From Gracilibacillus suaedae (GTDB lineage: Bacteria > Bacillota > Bacilli > Bacillales > Amphibacillaceae): a stretch of 64,000 bases of DNA. Made by a program: the position numbers and the translations under genes. Below, piece after piece: positions 43,552 through 53,260 of the stretch. Each line of letters begins with the position of its first letter. The first letter of the stretch is position 1. The stretch spans positions 67,971-131,970 of the forward strand of contig NZ_JAGFVL010000055.1 in NCBI RefSeq assembly GCF_017599345.1. Reading direction: 5' to 3'. The notes beneath the pieces were generated by a model. The model was given only the letters and a program-made list of their open reading frames with translations, searched no databases and was not told the DNA's origin.

Positions 43552-44637
43552 TTAAGACCTCACTTTTCGTATTTTACTAACAATTAATACAATTAAGGGC
43601 ATAATAATTAAGGTAATAGTACTTAAAAAAGGCCAATGAAAAACTAAATCTTCCTGTACCTTTGTAACTTCTTCGGTATGAGCAATAGCGTATACATACA
43701 CAATTAGTCCGAATGGAAGTAAAAATGGTTGATAATTCTCGCATTCAAATAGTTTGGATAATGAAGTTAGAAAGGCATATATAGCAATTATTATTTTAAA
43801 CATAATACAAATAACCCAAACAAGTGCTATTAATACCTCTAATCTCTCAAAGAATTCTGCAATACTTATTTTTTTCCCTAGTGTGTAAGTAGGGTATACG
43901 TTTCTGCTTACAACTTCCCAACTTAACACAAGTATGTTCATTAAAATGATAATAACAGTAAATATTCCAGCTATGATGACAGCAACATAGAAATATTTTT
44001 TCCCTTTATTAAAATTATTCACATAAGGTAGAATCATAAGGAATAACAACATTTCACTATACGGAAAATTAATTGAAGAGTACAAGCTAACTATAATCGG
44101 TAATACACCTTCAGTTAAAAGCGGTTGGATGTTATCTAATTTTATTTCCTTCAGTAATAAAATTAGAAATAGAAAACTCATTAAAATAATTAGGGGTAGA
44201 AATATTTCATATCCTCGAGCAATCACTTCTAAACCTTTTCTTAAGCCATACAAGGCAACACCTATACTAATAATAAATAGAGCCTCACTAGGAGTTTCAA
44301 TTAGGATATGTGTATTTAAAAAGAACACTAAAACTTCTAAGTTACCCAAAATAATAATGAAAATGGAATACATATACACTATCGTAAAAGCTTTTCCAAT
44401 CCATTTCCCTAACACCAGTTCATGGATGTCTACCAGTGTTTGACGCGGAGATATAGTCGCAATTTGATTGTATAGATAAACTAATAGAACAGAAATCCCA
44501 ATCCCGATTAACATAGTAATCCAAGCATCATTTTTGGAAATTTTCGTTAAAATAGCAGGCAAAATTAAGACAGAACTTCCTAAAGAGAAACTTATAACTA
44601 AAACTGTGAATTGGCTAACACTTAATTGTACTTTCAT
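43552..44637 (-). CDS. Spore germination permease, GerB family
   Basis: A 361-residue membrane protein with about ten hydrophobic segments, the B-subunit of a GerA-type germinant receptor (APC-superfamily endospore germination permease). The N-terminus KVQLSVSQFTVLVISFSLGS and LPYVNNFNKGKKYFY are typical. It determines which germinant the receptor recognises in the spore inner membrane. The ATG at 44637 follows AGAAGGG; a longer in-frame ATG 66 bases upstream overlaps the neighbouring gene. Convergent with the small Cys/His gene. Confidence 0.9.
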   Translation of the reverse strand: MKVQLSVSQFTVLVISFSLGSSVLILPAILTKISKNDAWITMLIGIGISVLLVYLYNQIATISPRQTLVDIHELVLGKWIGKAFTIVYMYSIFIIILGNLEVLVFFLNTHILIETPSEALFIISIGVALYGLRKGLEVIARGYEIFLPLIILMSFLFLILLLKEIKLDNIQPLLTEGVLPIIVSLYSSINFPYSEMLLFLMILPYVNNFNKGKKYFYVAVIIAGIFTVIIILMNILVLSWEVVSRNVYPTYTLGKKISIAEFFERLEVLIALVWVICIMFKIIIAIYAFLTSLSKLFECENYQPFLLPFGLIVYVYAIAHTEEVTKVQEDLVFHWPFLSTITLIIMPLIVLIVSKIRKVRS

Positions 44638-44650
44638 ATTTTCCCTTCTT

Positions 44651-44896
44651 TTATGCAAAATGTTGGTCAAGATATTGTTTAAGTCGCGTAGAAATGGGTT
44701 CAAATATGGAGATGATCACTTCAAAAAAACGAGGGATAGTAATATCATTTAGTTCCAACTGATATAATGTCACTCCAACTATTAACAGCAGTATATAGAT
44801 TGCCCTTTCTTTATTGTTCCATTTAGTCTTGAATCCAGTAAACTGGCTAAGAAAAATAGCAAATCCTATGAGAAATGGAAATAAAATATTAAACAT
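44651..44896 (-). CDS. Small germinant-receptor membrane protein (D-subunit-like)
   Basis: An 81-residue protein with two hydrophobic segments (about 3-20 and 30-48) and a short polar tail. Small two-helix proteins coded inside gerA-type operons in several Bacillus species are called D subunits and modulate receptor activity. Placement 14 bases before the B-subunit gene makes it part of that operon. AAAGGAG precedes the ATG. The D-subunit name is inference from size, topology and position. Confidence 0.65.
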   Translation of the reverse strand: MFNILFPFLIGFAIFLSQFTGFKTKWNNKERAIYILLLIVGVTLYQLELNDITIPRFFEVIISIFEPISTRLKQYLDQHFA

Positions 44897-44958
44897 CGAA
44901 TTACTCCTTTGTATTGCTTACTAATAATATGTACCAATGTGTAGTTTTTTAGACAACA

Positions 44959-44995
44959 TTTAGCATTAATGGATAAAATCATTAATAATGCTAAA
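44959..44995. promoter_or_regulatory. Palindrome between divergent germination operons
   Basis: TTTAGCATTA (44959-44968) and TAATGCTAAA (44986-44995) form a perfect 10-bp inverted repeat with a 17-base centre, in the 140-base space between the divergent B/D and A/C genes. It may be a shared operator (for instance of a forespore regulator) or an RNA hairpin. Confidence 0.5.
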
Positions 44996-45036
44996 AACTA
45001 ATTGTAAATGCAGTTAATGAATAGGAATGTGAAGAT

Positions 45037-46605
45037 ATGTTTAGGAGAAGAATACAACAACCAGTTGAAATCGAGAATAATGTTAAAAATGAAAAACTTT
45101 CTACTAACATCAATGTGAATGTTTCATATACTCAATCTATTATGGGTCGTAGCGATGATCTAATTATACAGAGATTCTCAGCTGCAACAAATAATAAATT
45201 GCAACTCGCCATTTCTTATATTGACGGAATAGTAAATTCTGAAGTAATAAATAGTGAAGTCATGGAAAGAGTATTATTAGGTTTAAAAGGATCCACTTTG
45301 TCACAAAAAGTTTTGAACGGTCCATTGGAAGATTTCTTAGTTTATTGTGATCTGTCCGTATCACAATATCGAATCGTACATCAGAAGCAAGAAATGATCG
45401 ATCACTTACTTATAGGAAATGCTATTCTATTTATTGATGGTTTTTCAAGTGCCGTCGCTATTTCGGTTAAAGCTTGGGAAGACAGAAATGTATCTAAACC
45501 TGATTCACAAACAGTTGTTAGAGGACCCAAGGATGGTTTCATCGAAACATTACGAACAAATACGTCTTTAATCAGGAGAAGGATTAAAAGTCCTAAGTTA
45601 CGTTTCATAACGAAAACAATAGGTGAATTAACCAAAACAAATGTATGTATAGGATATATAGATGGAATAGCTAATGATAAAATTATAACTGAATTAGAGG
45701 CAAGACTCGACCGTATAAATATTGACGCCGTTTTAGAAAGTGGAAATATAGAGGAGTTAATCCAAGATGAAACTGCTAGCATTTTTCCAACTATATTAAA
45801 TACGGAACGGCCAGACGCTGCATGTGCAGGATTGTTAGAGGGAAGGGTAGTTGTTATTATCGATGGGTCACCATTTGTTCTCATCTTACCTTCCTTGTTT
45901 ATACAATATATACACGCTAGTGAAGATTACTATCACCGAACACATATTGCTATTGCGATTAGAATGCTAAGAGTAATAGCATTATTCTTAGCAATATTTA
46001 CCCCTTCCATTTATGTGGCGCTTTCAACGTTTCATCAAGAAATGATTCCAAGTCCGTTATTAGTAAATTTAGCTTCACAGAGAGAAGGAGTACCATTTCC
46101 TTCGATATTGGAAGCTGTTGTTATGTTACTGGCGTTCGAAATTCTCCATGAAGCAGGTATTAGAATGCCTAGAGCTGTAGGGTCTGCGATTTCCATTGTA
46201 GGAGCTCTAGTATTAGGCGAGGTAGCCGTACAAGCGGGTTTTGTTTCTTCGGTAATGGTGATCGTAGTAGCTTTAACAGGAATTTGTACATTTGTAATTC
46301 CTGCCTTTTCAATGGCTATGCCAATACGATTGATACGTTTTTTGTTTCTGATTTTCTCTTCTTTGTTTGGTTTGATTGGAGTATTATTTGGCACATTTCT
46401 GCTGATCTTTCATCTTTGTAGTTTAAGATCCTTTGGAGTTCCATATATGACACCATTTGGACCATTTATTTTACAAGAACAGGAAGATGCGATTTTAAGA
46501 TTACCGTTATGGCGGTTAATCTATAGACCATTAAATATTGTACAAAAAGATAAAATAAGACAACAAAATCCAAGACAAGCAAAACCAAAACCGCCAAAGA
46601 GATGA
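45037..46605 (+). CDS. Spore germination protein, GerA family (A subunit)
   Basis: A 522-residue protein: a large N-terminal soluble region (to about 300) and a C-terminal membrane half with four to five helices. Conserved GerA stretches are VCIGYIDGIAN, DGSPFVLILPSLF, RIMPRAVGSA-like RMPRAVGSAISIVGALVLGE and PYMTPFGPF. Full family length. With B, C and D it builds the nutrient receptor. ATG preceded by TAGGAATGTGAAG. The C-subunit gene starts 12 bases after its stop. A separate receptor from others likely in the genome. Confidence 0.92.
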   Translation: MFRRRIQQPVEIENNVKNEKLSTNINVNVSYTQSIMGRSDDLIIQRFSAATNNKLQLAISYIDGIVNSEVINSEVMERVLLGLKGSTLSQKVLNGPLEDFLVYCDLSVSQYRIVHQKQEMIDHLLIGNAILFIDGFSSAVAISVKAWEDRNVSKPDSQTVVRGPKDGFIETLRTNTSLIRRRIKSPKLRFITKTIGELTKTNVCIGYIDGIANDKIITELEARLDRINIDAVLESGNIEELIQDETASIFPTILNTERPDAACAGLLEGRVVVIIDGSPFVLILPSLFIQYIHASEDYYHRTHIAIAIRMLRVIALFLAIFTPSIYVALSTFHQEMIPSPLLVNLASQREGVPFPSILEAVVMLLAFEILHEAGIRMPRAVGSAISIVGALVLGEVAVQAGFVSSVMVIVVALTGICTFVIPAFSMAMPIRLIRFLFLIFSSLFGLIGVLFGTFLLIFHLCSLRSFGVPYMTPFGPFILQEQEDAILRLPLWRLIYRPLNIVQKDKIRQQNPRQAKPKPPKR

Positions 46606-46617
46606 CGGAGGATGAAG

Positions 46618-47796
46618 ATGAAATATAAAATATGCCTTTTATGGATAATATGTTGCATGTTAACTGGTTGCTGGAGTTCCAATGAATTAAATTCATTAGG
46701 ACTTGCTTCAGCCATTGCAATCGATAAGCAAAATAATAACTACAGGTTAACTGTTCAAACGATAAATCCAGACGAAGTAGCAGAACAAAATCGCACATCA
46801 AGAACTGCTGTAACAACTTATTCCGCTACCGAGGAAACAATCTTTGAAGCTTTGAGGAAATTAACGGAAATTACACCTCGAAAAATATACGTTGCACATT
46901 TAAGAATTTTTGTAGTAAGTGAAGAGATTGCGAAAGAGGGAATTAACGATGTATTAGATTTCATTTCTAGAGACCATGAACTTCGAACAGATTTTGCAAT
47001 AATAGTCAGTACCGAAGATGACGCAAAAAGTGTGTTAGAAATAGTAGCACCATTAGAAAATATAGCAGCGGATAAATTGTTATCTTCTATTGAAACAGCA
47101 CAAAATGCTTGGGGGAGTGTACAAGCTACGTATTTAGATCAGCTGGTGGAAGATATATTAAGTGAAGGTAAACATCCCGTATTATCTGGTGTAGCGATTA
47201 AAGGTAATAAAGAAATTGGAAACCAGATAGATAATGTAGAACAAGTTCGTCCGACTGCAAATTTAGAATATGTAGGACTTGCTGGATTTAAAAAAGACAA
47301 GCTAATGGGGTGGTTAGATATCGATGAAAGTATGGGATATAATTTTATTGCAGATAATATCAATTCCACTGTATTTTCGATTCCATGTGATGAAGGAAAA
47401 ACAGTTTTGGAAGTACTAAGTAACGAAACAAAACTTACAGGAAAAATCCAAAATGGCATCCCAAATATAAATATTCATGTAGAAACAGCAGTGAATATTG
47501 GTGAGACCAATTGTGCTATAGAAACTACAAAATTAGAATATATTAAGCAGTTAGAAAAAGAAGCATCAGTATATTTAGAAAACTTAATGAAATCAAGTAT
47601 AAATGCCGCAAAAAACGAACTACAATCGGATATTTTTGGATTTGGTTCCGTAATTCATCGTTCAGATAAAAAAGGTTGGAACAAAGTGAAAACTACTTGG
47701 GATGAATTATTTTTGGAAACGGAAGAAAAATTTAATATTAAAATCATAGTAAGAGGGACAGGAACGATTGAAGACCCATTACAAAGTGAATCATAA
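46618..47796 (+). CDS. Spore germination lipoprotein, Ger(x)C family
   Basis: A 392-residue lipoprotein. The signal ends in lipobox CMLTGC with the lipidated Cys at position 18. SNELNSLGLASAIAIDK directly after is the GerC start, and the rest follows the three-domain GerC layout (KIYVAHLRIFVVSEE, AGFKKDKLMGWLD). It is the outer C-subunit of the germinant receptor. The ATG at 46618 was preferred because GGAGG is six bases upstream; the ATG at 46612 overlaps that site. Confidence 0.9.
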   Translation: MKYKICLLWIICCMLTGCWSSNELNSLGLASAIAIDKQNNNYRLTVQTINPDEVAEQNRTSRTAVTTYSATEETIFEALRKLTEITPRKIYVAHLRIFVVSEEIAKEGINDVLDFISRDHELRTDFAIIVSTEDDAKSVLEIVAPLENIAADKLLSSIETAQNAWGSVQATYLDQLVEDILSEGKHPVLSGVAIKGNKEIGNQIDNVEQVRPTANLEYVGLAGFKKDKLMGWLDIDESMGYNFIADNINSTVFSIPCDEGKTVLEVLSNETKLTGKIQNGIPNINIHVETAVNIGETNCAIETTKLEYIKQLEKEASVYLENLMKSSINAAKNELQSDIFGFGSVIHRSDKKGWNKVKTTWDELFLETEEKFNIKIIVRGTGTIEDPLQSES

Positions 47797-47864
47797 TTAT
47801 AAGAAAATGAATTGATGATGAGACTGGGCTTACAGTTAATTAGTATGTTCCAGTTTCCTTTTAA

Positions 47865-47900
<36 letters not shown>

Positions 47901-47959
47901 ATAGAGAAAAGGTCTCAACATCTCAAATACAAGGTATACTTAAGATATTGAGACAAAAT

Positions 47960-49462
47960 TTAATTTTCGATATCTATTTTCTTTAAATGTTTAGTTGCCG
48001 GACCTTCAATGATTGTACCGTCGTATGAAAATCTGGATCCATGACACGGACAATCCCAGCTTTTTTCAAGTTGATTCCAGTTACATTCACATCCAAGATG
48101 TGTACATGTTGTATCAACAGCATGAATTCGGTTCTGTTCATCTTTATAAATTCCAACAATCTGTCCATTACGTTTTCTTTTTACAGCTGTTTCTGGCTCA
48201 AGCTTGTCTTGTTCGTTCTGGACATCTAGTTTTCCTTTTACAAATTCTTTTGTTACATTTGAGTTGTAACTGATAAATTTCTTTACATCTGGATCAGCAT
48301 GAAAACGCTGTGGCTGATACAGTTCTTTGTAAGGATTATCCTTATCCATAATGAGGTCTGTTAACAAATGTGCTGCTACAACACTATTGGTCATGCCCCA
48401 TTTGCGAAATCCAGTTGCAACGTATACATTGGGATGCCTTCTGTTTAATGACCCGACATACGGAACTTTATCTAACGTAGTAAAATCTTGTGTTGACCAT
48501 CTATATTGCCAATTTTTTACGTCTAAGTATTGTGAACCAAAATGTCGCAAGTCACGATATGGATCGGTATTTTCTTTGTTATATTGCCCTGTTTTATGTG
48601 ATTCCCCACCTAATAACCAAACTGTATTATTTGCATGCTTCACATAACGAATAGATCGTTTCGGTTGATCAATATCTAAATACATCCCACCAGGATAATC
48701 CTGATTAGAAGTTAATCCTAACACATAGGATCTCGAAGGATACATTCTGGTGCTATAAAATGCTTGCCCTTCGTAAAATGGAAACTGTGTAGCAATAATA
48801 ACATGATCGGACAAGACATTATGATTACGAGCGGTTCTTACGATTACTTTGTTTTGATAATCAATATCCACTGCTGTCGTATCTTCATATATTTCCCCAC
48901 CATTTTCTAGTATCTTATCGATCATAACTTTTAGAAAATCAGTAGGATGAAATTGCGCTTGTTCATACATTACTAACGCCGAAGTGAGCGGAATAGAAAA
49001 AGGTATACGATTCTTTAACTCCCCGCTAATCTTCAATTTGTGATAAGCATTTGCTTCTTCTTCTAATTTTTGTTGATTTTGTTCACTGTTTGTATATAAA
49101 ATCGCATCTTGTTGATCAAACTGACATGGTATTTGATATTGATCTGTAGTATCTTTAATAAACTGAATTGCTTCTACTTGACTTTGGTAATATTTTTGCG
49201 TATTTTCTAAACCAAAATGTTCCAGTAATTCATGATATACTAAACCATGTTGGGCTGTTACTTTTGCTGTTGTATGTCCGGTCGTCCCATGAAGCAATCT
49301 GCCTCTTTCCAATAACGCTACGCGGATACCACTCTGAGACAGAAGGTATGCGGATAAAACACCGGTAATCCCACCACCAACAATGGTGACATCGGATTGA
49401 AGGCTTTCATTCAAAACAGAAAATTGTTTAATATCTGTTTCTAACCAAATTGATTGATGCAT
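47960..49462 (-). CDS. yhfW: FAD-dependent oxidoreductase with C-terminal Rieske domain (YhfW-like)
   Basis: A 500-residue cytoplasmic protein. The N-terminal DAO-type FAD domain has VTIVGGGITGVLSAYLLSQS and HGTTGHTTAKVTAQHG; the last 100 residues are a Rieske [2Fe-2S] domain with CTHLGCECNW and CPCHGSRFSYDG. The combination matches YhfW of B. subtilis, whose substrate is unknown. The ATG follows AAGGGGATG. Stands as a single gene. The FAD part resembles glycine/amino-acid oxidases, so an amine substrate is possible. Confidence 0.88.
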   Translation of the reverse strand: MHQSIWLETDIKQFSVLNESLQSDVTIVGGGITGVLSAYLLSQSGIRVALLERGRLLHGTTGHTTAKVTAQHGLVYHELLEHFGLENTQKYYQSQVEAIQFIKDTTDQYQIPCQFDQQDAILYTNSEQNQQKLEEEANAYHKLKISGELKNRIPFSIPLTSALVMYEQAQFHPTDFLKVMIDKILENGGEIYEDTTAVDIDYQNKVIVRTARNHNVLSDHVIIATQFPFYEGQAFYSTRMYPSRSYVLGLTSNQDYPGGMYLDIDQPKRSIRYVKHANNTVWLLGGESHKTGQYNKENTDPYRDLRHFGSQYLDVKNWQYRWSTQDFTTLDKVPYVGSLNRRHPNVYVATGFRKWGMTNSVVAAHLLTDLIMDKDNPYKELYQPQRFHADPDVKKFISYNSNVTKEFVKGKLDVQNEQDKLEPETAVKRKRNGQIVGIYKDEQNRIHAVDTTCTHLGCECNWNQLEKSWDCPCHGSRFSYDGTIIEGPATKHLKKIDIEN

Positions 49463-49525
49463 AAGACATCCCCTTTTTTAAATACTATTTCTAGCATTAC
49501 CAAAAAAAAGAGGAATATCCCAATT

Positions 49526-50740
49526 TCACCGTTGTTTTCGCATCATATTAAAATATGTAACAGGTTTGTCGACTTTCACTTTTACTTTCATCATTGGTTG
49601 TTTTGCTATATCGATACTATTTTCGTTTTCATCGATCATCCAGGTGATTTTTTGCTGAAAACGATAGAAATCAGGTCCGAAAAATTCGACGTCATCTCCG
49701 ATTTTAAATGGATTCCGTTGTTGGATAGTTGCTAATTGTGTTTGACCATCATAATCTAACACTAAACCGCAAAAGTTATATTTCGGGATCTGTTCAGGTT
49801 TACCGAATAACTGATCTTCCTCACTTGGATCTTTAAAATAGAATGCTGTTGTTAAGGAACGTTGTGCAGCTTTCCAGATTTCATCAATCCACTCTTGATC
49901 TATATGGAAATTTACTGGATCCTCCATATAGGTATCAATTATTTTACGATAAACGTTGACGACTGTAGCGAGATAATGGACGCTTTTCATCCGTCCTTCG
50001 ATTTTTAAGCTATCCACACCATTTTCAATTAATTGCGGAATATGTTCAACCATGGATAAGTCTTTAGAACTCATGGTATAGGCTAGTTCGCTTGTTTCAG
50101 ACACATTTACTGTTTCATCTGTACCATCTTCAAAAAGGTCATATTTCCAACGGCATGATTGTGCGCAGCCACCTCGGTTAGCATCACGGTCAGTCATATG
50201 ATTAGAAAGAACACACCGGCCGGAATAGGAAATACACATGGCACCGTGTATAAATGTTTCAATTTCTACATCAACTTTTTCTTTAATTTTTTCAATTTCT
50301 CCCATTGTTACTTCTCGAGCTAAAACTACTCTTTCTACACCTTGGTGTTTCCAAAATAACACACTGCGCCAATTAGTGACAGATGCTTGCGTGCTTAGGT
50401 GAATCTCTAAATCTGGTGCAACTCTCTGGCACACTCTAATTAAGGAAGGATCAGCTATAATGACTGCATGTATTCCTATATCTGCTAATTGCTCAAAAAA
50501 AGCTTCAGCACCTGTTAGGTCTTCATTATGTGCAATAATATTAGCAGCTACATATACTTTTGATCCATATCGATTAGCAAAAGCTATCCCTTCTTTCATG
50601 TCTTCATAATCAAAATTTCCTGCTTTGGCTCGCAATCCAAATTGTTTACCACCGATGTAGACGGCATCCGCTCCATAATGAACGGCGAATTTCAGTTTTT
50701 CTAAATCGCCTGCTGGGGCCAATAATTCTGGCTTTTTCAT
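49526..50740 (-). CDS. Peptidase U32-family protein (TrhP/YrrO-like)
   Basis: A 404-residue protein. KPELLAPAGDLEKLKFAVHY at the start and GADAVYIGGKQFGLRAKAGN, ETFIHGAMCISYSGRC and NRGGCAQSCRWKY are the U32 signatures, with the cysteines proposed to carry a Fe-S cluster. The C-terminal extension (about 320-404) is present. Recent work links this family to tRNA uridine hydroxylation in B. subtilis (YrrN/YrrO-type). ATG at 50740 after GAGGTTGATAGCA. It overlaps the last bases of the U32 gene before it. Confidence 0.88.
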   Translation of the reverse strand: MKKPELLAPAGDLEKLKFAVHYGADAVYIGGKQFGLRAKAGNFDYEDMKEGIAFANRYGSKVYVAANIIAHNEDLTGAEAFFEQLADIGIHAVIIADPSLIRVCQRVAPDLEIHLSTQASVTNWRSVLFWKHQGVERVVLAREVTMGEIEKIKEKVDVEIETFIHGAMCISYSGRCVLSNHMTDRDANRGGCAQSCRWKYDLFEDGTDETVNVSETSELAYTMSSKDLSMVEHIPQLIENGVDSLKIEGRMKSVHYLATVVNVYRKIIDTYMEDPVNFHIDQEWIDEIWKAAQRSLTTAFYFKDPSEEDQLFGKPEQIPKYNFCGLVLDYDGQTQLATIQQRNPFKIGDDVEFFGPDFYRFQQKITWMIDENENSIDIAKQPMMKVKVKVDKPVTYFNMMRKQR

Positions 50741-50754
50741 TGCTATCAACCTCA

Positions 50755-51669
50755 CTAATAAATCTGTTCTTTAAAATAAAATCCGGTTCCCAGCTTACGT
50801 TTTGATGGTTGTATCGATAATATTTGTTGTTCCCATCCCCCAATAAGCTGATGAAACTGATTTGGATCATCTGAGTAGCTCTTTATCGCTTCCTTATATA
50901 CCCGAGAGACTTGTACATTATAGTTAATGGTTTTGAAGATATTATATATTCGTAAACAGTTGATTCGATTATCTAAGAGCTGAGGCAGATACCTTAGCAT
51001 ACAGATATCTTCTGTACTCATAATATGCGTACCATTACGGTCTTCGAAAATCGGATAGTGAGTCTGATCTGATTTCGTTTGTTTTACATAGCGTATTTTT
51101 TCTGGGTTCCAATCATCATCTATTTTTTGATAATAATTACGAACTAGCTTTCTTTTGGATTGGAAAATACATGTCATGCCGTGCACTTGTACTTCTATCG
51201 GAATAGCTAATGACTGATTAATATCAATTATTTCATCTAAAGATAATTCGTTAGATAAAACAGCACGTGTTACACCGATATCCTGCCAGAACTTAAGTGT
51301 TTCATGATTGGTTGCTAATGTTTCTGGATTCCAATGGATCGGAATTTGTATATTTTTTTCTTGTAGAATCGTAAAGATGGAGGGATCACCGCAAATAATT
51401 CCATCGACTGATAGGTCGCTTAGTTTTTCTACATAATTTGTTACTTCCTCTAAACGCTCGTCATGAAAAATAGCATTTACTAATACATATAATTTCTTAC
51501 TTCGGCGCTTAAGGAAGTGGTTTATTTTTAGGATCTCTTCGAAACAAATATTACCAATGCTTCTTAATCCAAATCGTTCTTCCCCGCAAATAATCGCATC
51601 AACATTTGCTACTTCCACTAATTGTGTTGCTTCGTCTACATTTCTAGCATATGAAACAATCTCTGTCAT
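50755..51669 (-). CDS. Peptidase U32-family protein (YrrN-like)
   Basis: A 304-residue shorter U32 member: VDAIICGEERFGLRSIGNIC, HGMTCIFQSKRKLVRNYYQ and EDICMLRYLPQLLDNRINCL. It lacks the C-terminal extension of its partner. Pairs of short and long U32 proteins are standard in Bacillaceae and act together in prephenate-dependent tRNA hydroxylation. The stop is 14 bases before the start of the long partner, so the two form one operon. Confidence 0.87.
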   Translation of the reverse strand: MTEIVSYARNVDEATQLVEVANVDAIICGEERFGLRSIGNICFEEILKINHFLKRRSKKLYVLVNAIFHDERLEEVTNYVEKLSDLSVDGIICGDPSIFTILQEKNIQIPIHWNPETLATNHETLKFWQDIGVTRAVLSNELSLDEIIDINQSLAIPIEVQVHGMTCIFQSKRKLVRNYYQKIDDDWNPEKIRYVKQTKSDQTHYPIFEDRNGTHIMSTEDICMLRYLPQLLDNRINCLRIYNIFKTINYNVQVSRVYKEAIKSYSDDPNQFHQLIGGWEQQILSIQPSKRKLGTGFYFKEQIY

Positions 51670-52037
51670 TCTCTACCACCTAACTTTTTTGTCCATTTCT
51701 TATCATAAGAAAAATTAATAAGAAAATCAGTGATTTTGGTCACATAGTAAGTTGTTATTTCAAAATTTAACAGCATTCCTCACCTGAGAAATGCTGTTAA
51801 AAAGAAAAGCACCTAAGTGTTTTTTTGAGCGGTTTTTGCTTGAAAAAGTTTTTAGCTGAAGGCCGAACCCCACGGAAAGGGAAGTGGGCAGCCGGAGTGT
51901 CGGTTAAGCAGTTAATATAATTCCATAATGGCTAATAGAGAAATCGTAAATCCTTAGCATTTATAGTGATAAAGACAGTGCGGAATTTGCTCAGGTTTTC
52001 TTATCACGGCGCTAAACGTCTGTAAACCCCTCACTGA
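51670..52037. other. Intergenic region with repeat
   Basis: Holds the family A repeat copy 2 (51817-51905) and a hairpin near 51770-51800 (AACAGCATTCCTCA against GAGAAATGCTGTT). No protein gene with a binding site is seen. Confidence 0.6.
51817..51905 (+). repeat. Dispersed hairpin repeat, family A, copy 2
   Basis: About 85% similar to 2028-2111 in the same orientation: TTTTTGAGCGGTTTTTGCTT, GAAAAAGTT..AGCTGAAGG, then GGAAAGGGAAGTGGGCAGCC and GGAGTG. Copies keep the small hairpin (GAGC/GCTT-type pairing with one changed base). The left arm present in copy 1 (GCCCACTTCC) is missing here. Confidence 0.65.
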
Positions 52038-52199
52038 TCATAGTCTCACTTTATAGTACATCCATCCGTAATACGTGATCCAGAAAACGAAAATGATGAG
52101 TAATGTATAATGATTGTGACTCCTAGGAAGAAAATAAATAAGTACTAGTCCCAAAACGATAAATGGTATTAGTAAAATAACGTATTTTTTCTTGTCCAA
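52038..52199 (-). CDS. Small two-helix membrane protein (53 aa)
   Basis: TTG start, with GGAG eight bases upstream. The protein is KKKYVILLIPFIVLGLVLIY and then PRSHNH before a second helix LLIIFVFWITYYGWMYY, so two membrane segments joined by a short polar loop. No known family. It sits between the repeat and the P1 peptidase gene, 18 bases after that gene's stop, and may be co-transcribed with it. Confidence 0.6.
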   Translation of the reverse strand: MDKKKYVILLIPFIVLGLVLIYFLPRSHNHYTLLIIFVFWITYYGWMYYKVRL

Positions 52200-52217
52200 T
52201 TGCCACACTCCAATCAA

Positions 52218-53188
52218 TTATGACGATAAATCTTGCACAGCAGGATAGCCTAAGACCGTTTTTGCTTTTTTAACACTATCTATAATGGCTTCAGATACAA
52301 CTTTTGTGGCTAGAATACTTATGATAGTCGGATCTACTTCTATTTTATTAGATGTCATAATAAATAAGGTATCACCATCCATCAGTGTATGCGAAGGATT
52401 GATTGTTTTTGCAATTCCATCATGTGCAATGGAAGCAATTTTGTTCGCTTGCGCTTTCGTTAATTTACCATTTGTCATGATTGTTCCTATCGTTGTATTT
52501 CCATCATAACCATTTTCCTTAAATGGTTGCTCTACTTTTGATAATAATATGTCAGAGGTAGATAATAATTGATTCTTTTTTCTGTCGAATAATCCCGCTA
52601 TTTGTTTACCTGTTAATGGATCGATGACATCACCTACTGCATTAACGGCAACAGTAGCTGCAATTTGTAATGGTCCAAATTTATAACCTGCATAACCAAT
52701 CCCAGCTTTCATGCTGTATTCTGACCCTAAAGCTTTTCCTATTGTTGCACCTGTACCTGCTCCAATATTTCCGAACAATTTCTCACTTTGATAAGCATTC
52801 TCACAAGCTTTATATCCCATATTCTGATCTGGCCGCACTTTGGCATCCCCGATCCCAAGATCAAAAAGTATAGCACCAGGTACAATTGGTACTTTTATCG
52901 TCTGCACATCGATGCCGATTTTTTTTCCTCAAGAAATCTCATTACACCACTTCCAGCATCCAGTCCATAAGCACTTCCACCGGCTAGAAAAGTTGCATGA
53001 GCTTTCTCCACTGTGTTTTCTGAAGCTAACAAATCTGTTTCTCTAGTACCAGGTGCTCCTCCTCTTACGTCAACACCAGTTACAGCTCCTTCTTCACAAA
53101 TAATTACAGTACATCCAGTTAAGGCAGTTAGATCTTGATTATGACCTATTTTAAAATCTTCTATTTGATTTAAGTGAAGCGTTTTCAT
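52218..53188 (-). pseudogene. P1-family (DmpA-like) peptidase, broken by one frameshift
   Basis: Two overlapping frames make up one protein of about 322 residues. The first part (53188 down to about 52920) has GCTVIICEEGAVTGVDVRGG and HATFLAGGSAYGLDAGSG; the second continues with KVPIVPGAILFDLGIG and, at NTTIGTIMTN, the self-cleavage Thr of the family. The break is in a run of eight A residues (52919-52926); nine would restore reading. The missing base could be mutation, sequencing error or a slippery run. Family members cleave N-terminal or beta-amino residues. Confidence 0.8.
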
Positions 53189-53260
53189 TTTAAACTCCTT
53201 TCTTTAACTTTTGAATTGTGAAATTTTCAATGATACTATCATAGGAAAGAGGTGATTATA

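Noticed and set aside
45402-46394. Long minus-strand open frames inside the GerA gene
   Set aside because: They lack ribosome binding sites, have no recognisable domains and mirror a clearly coding plus-strand gene.
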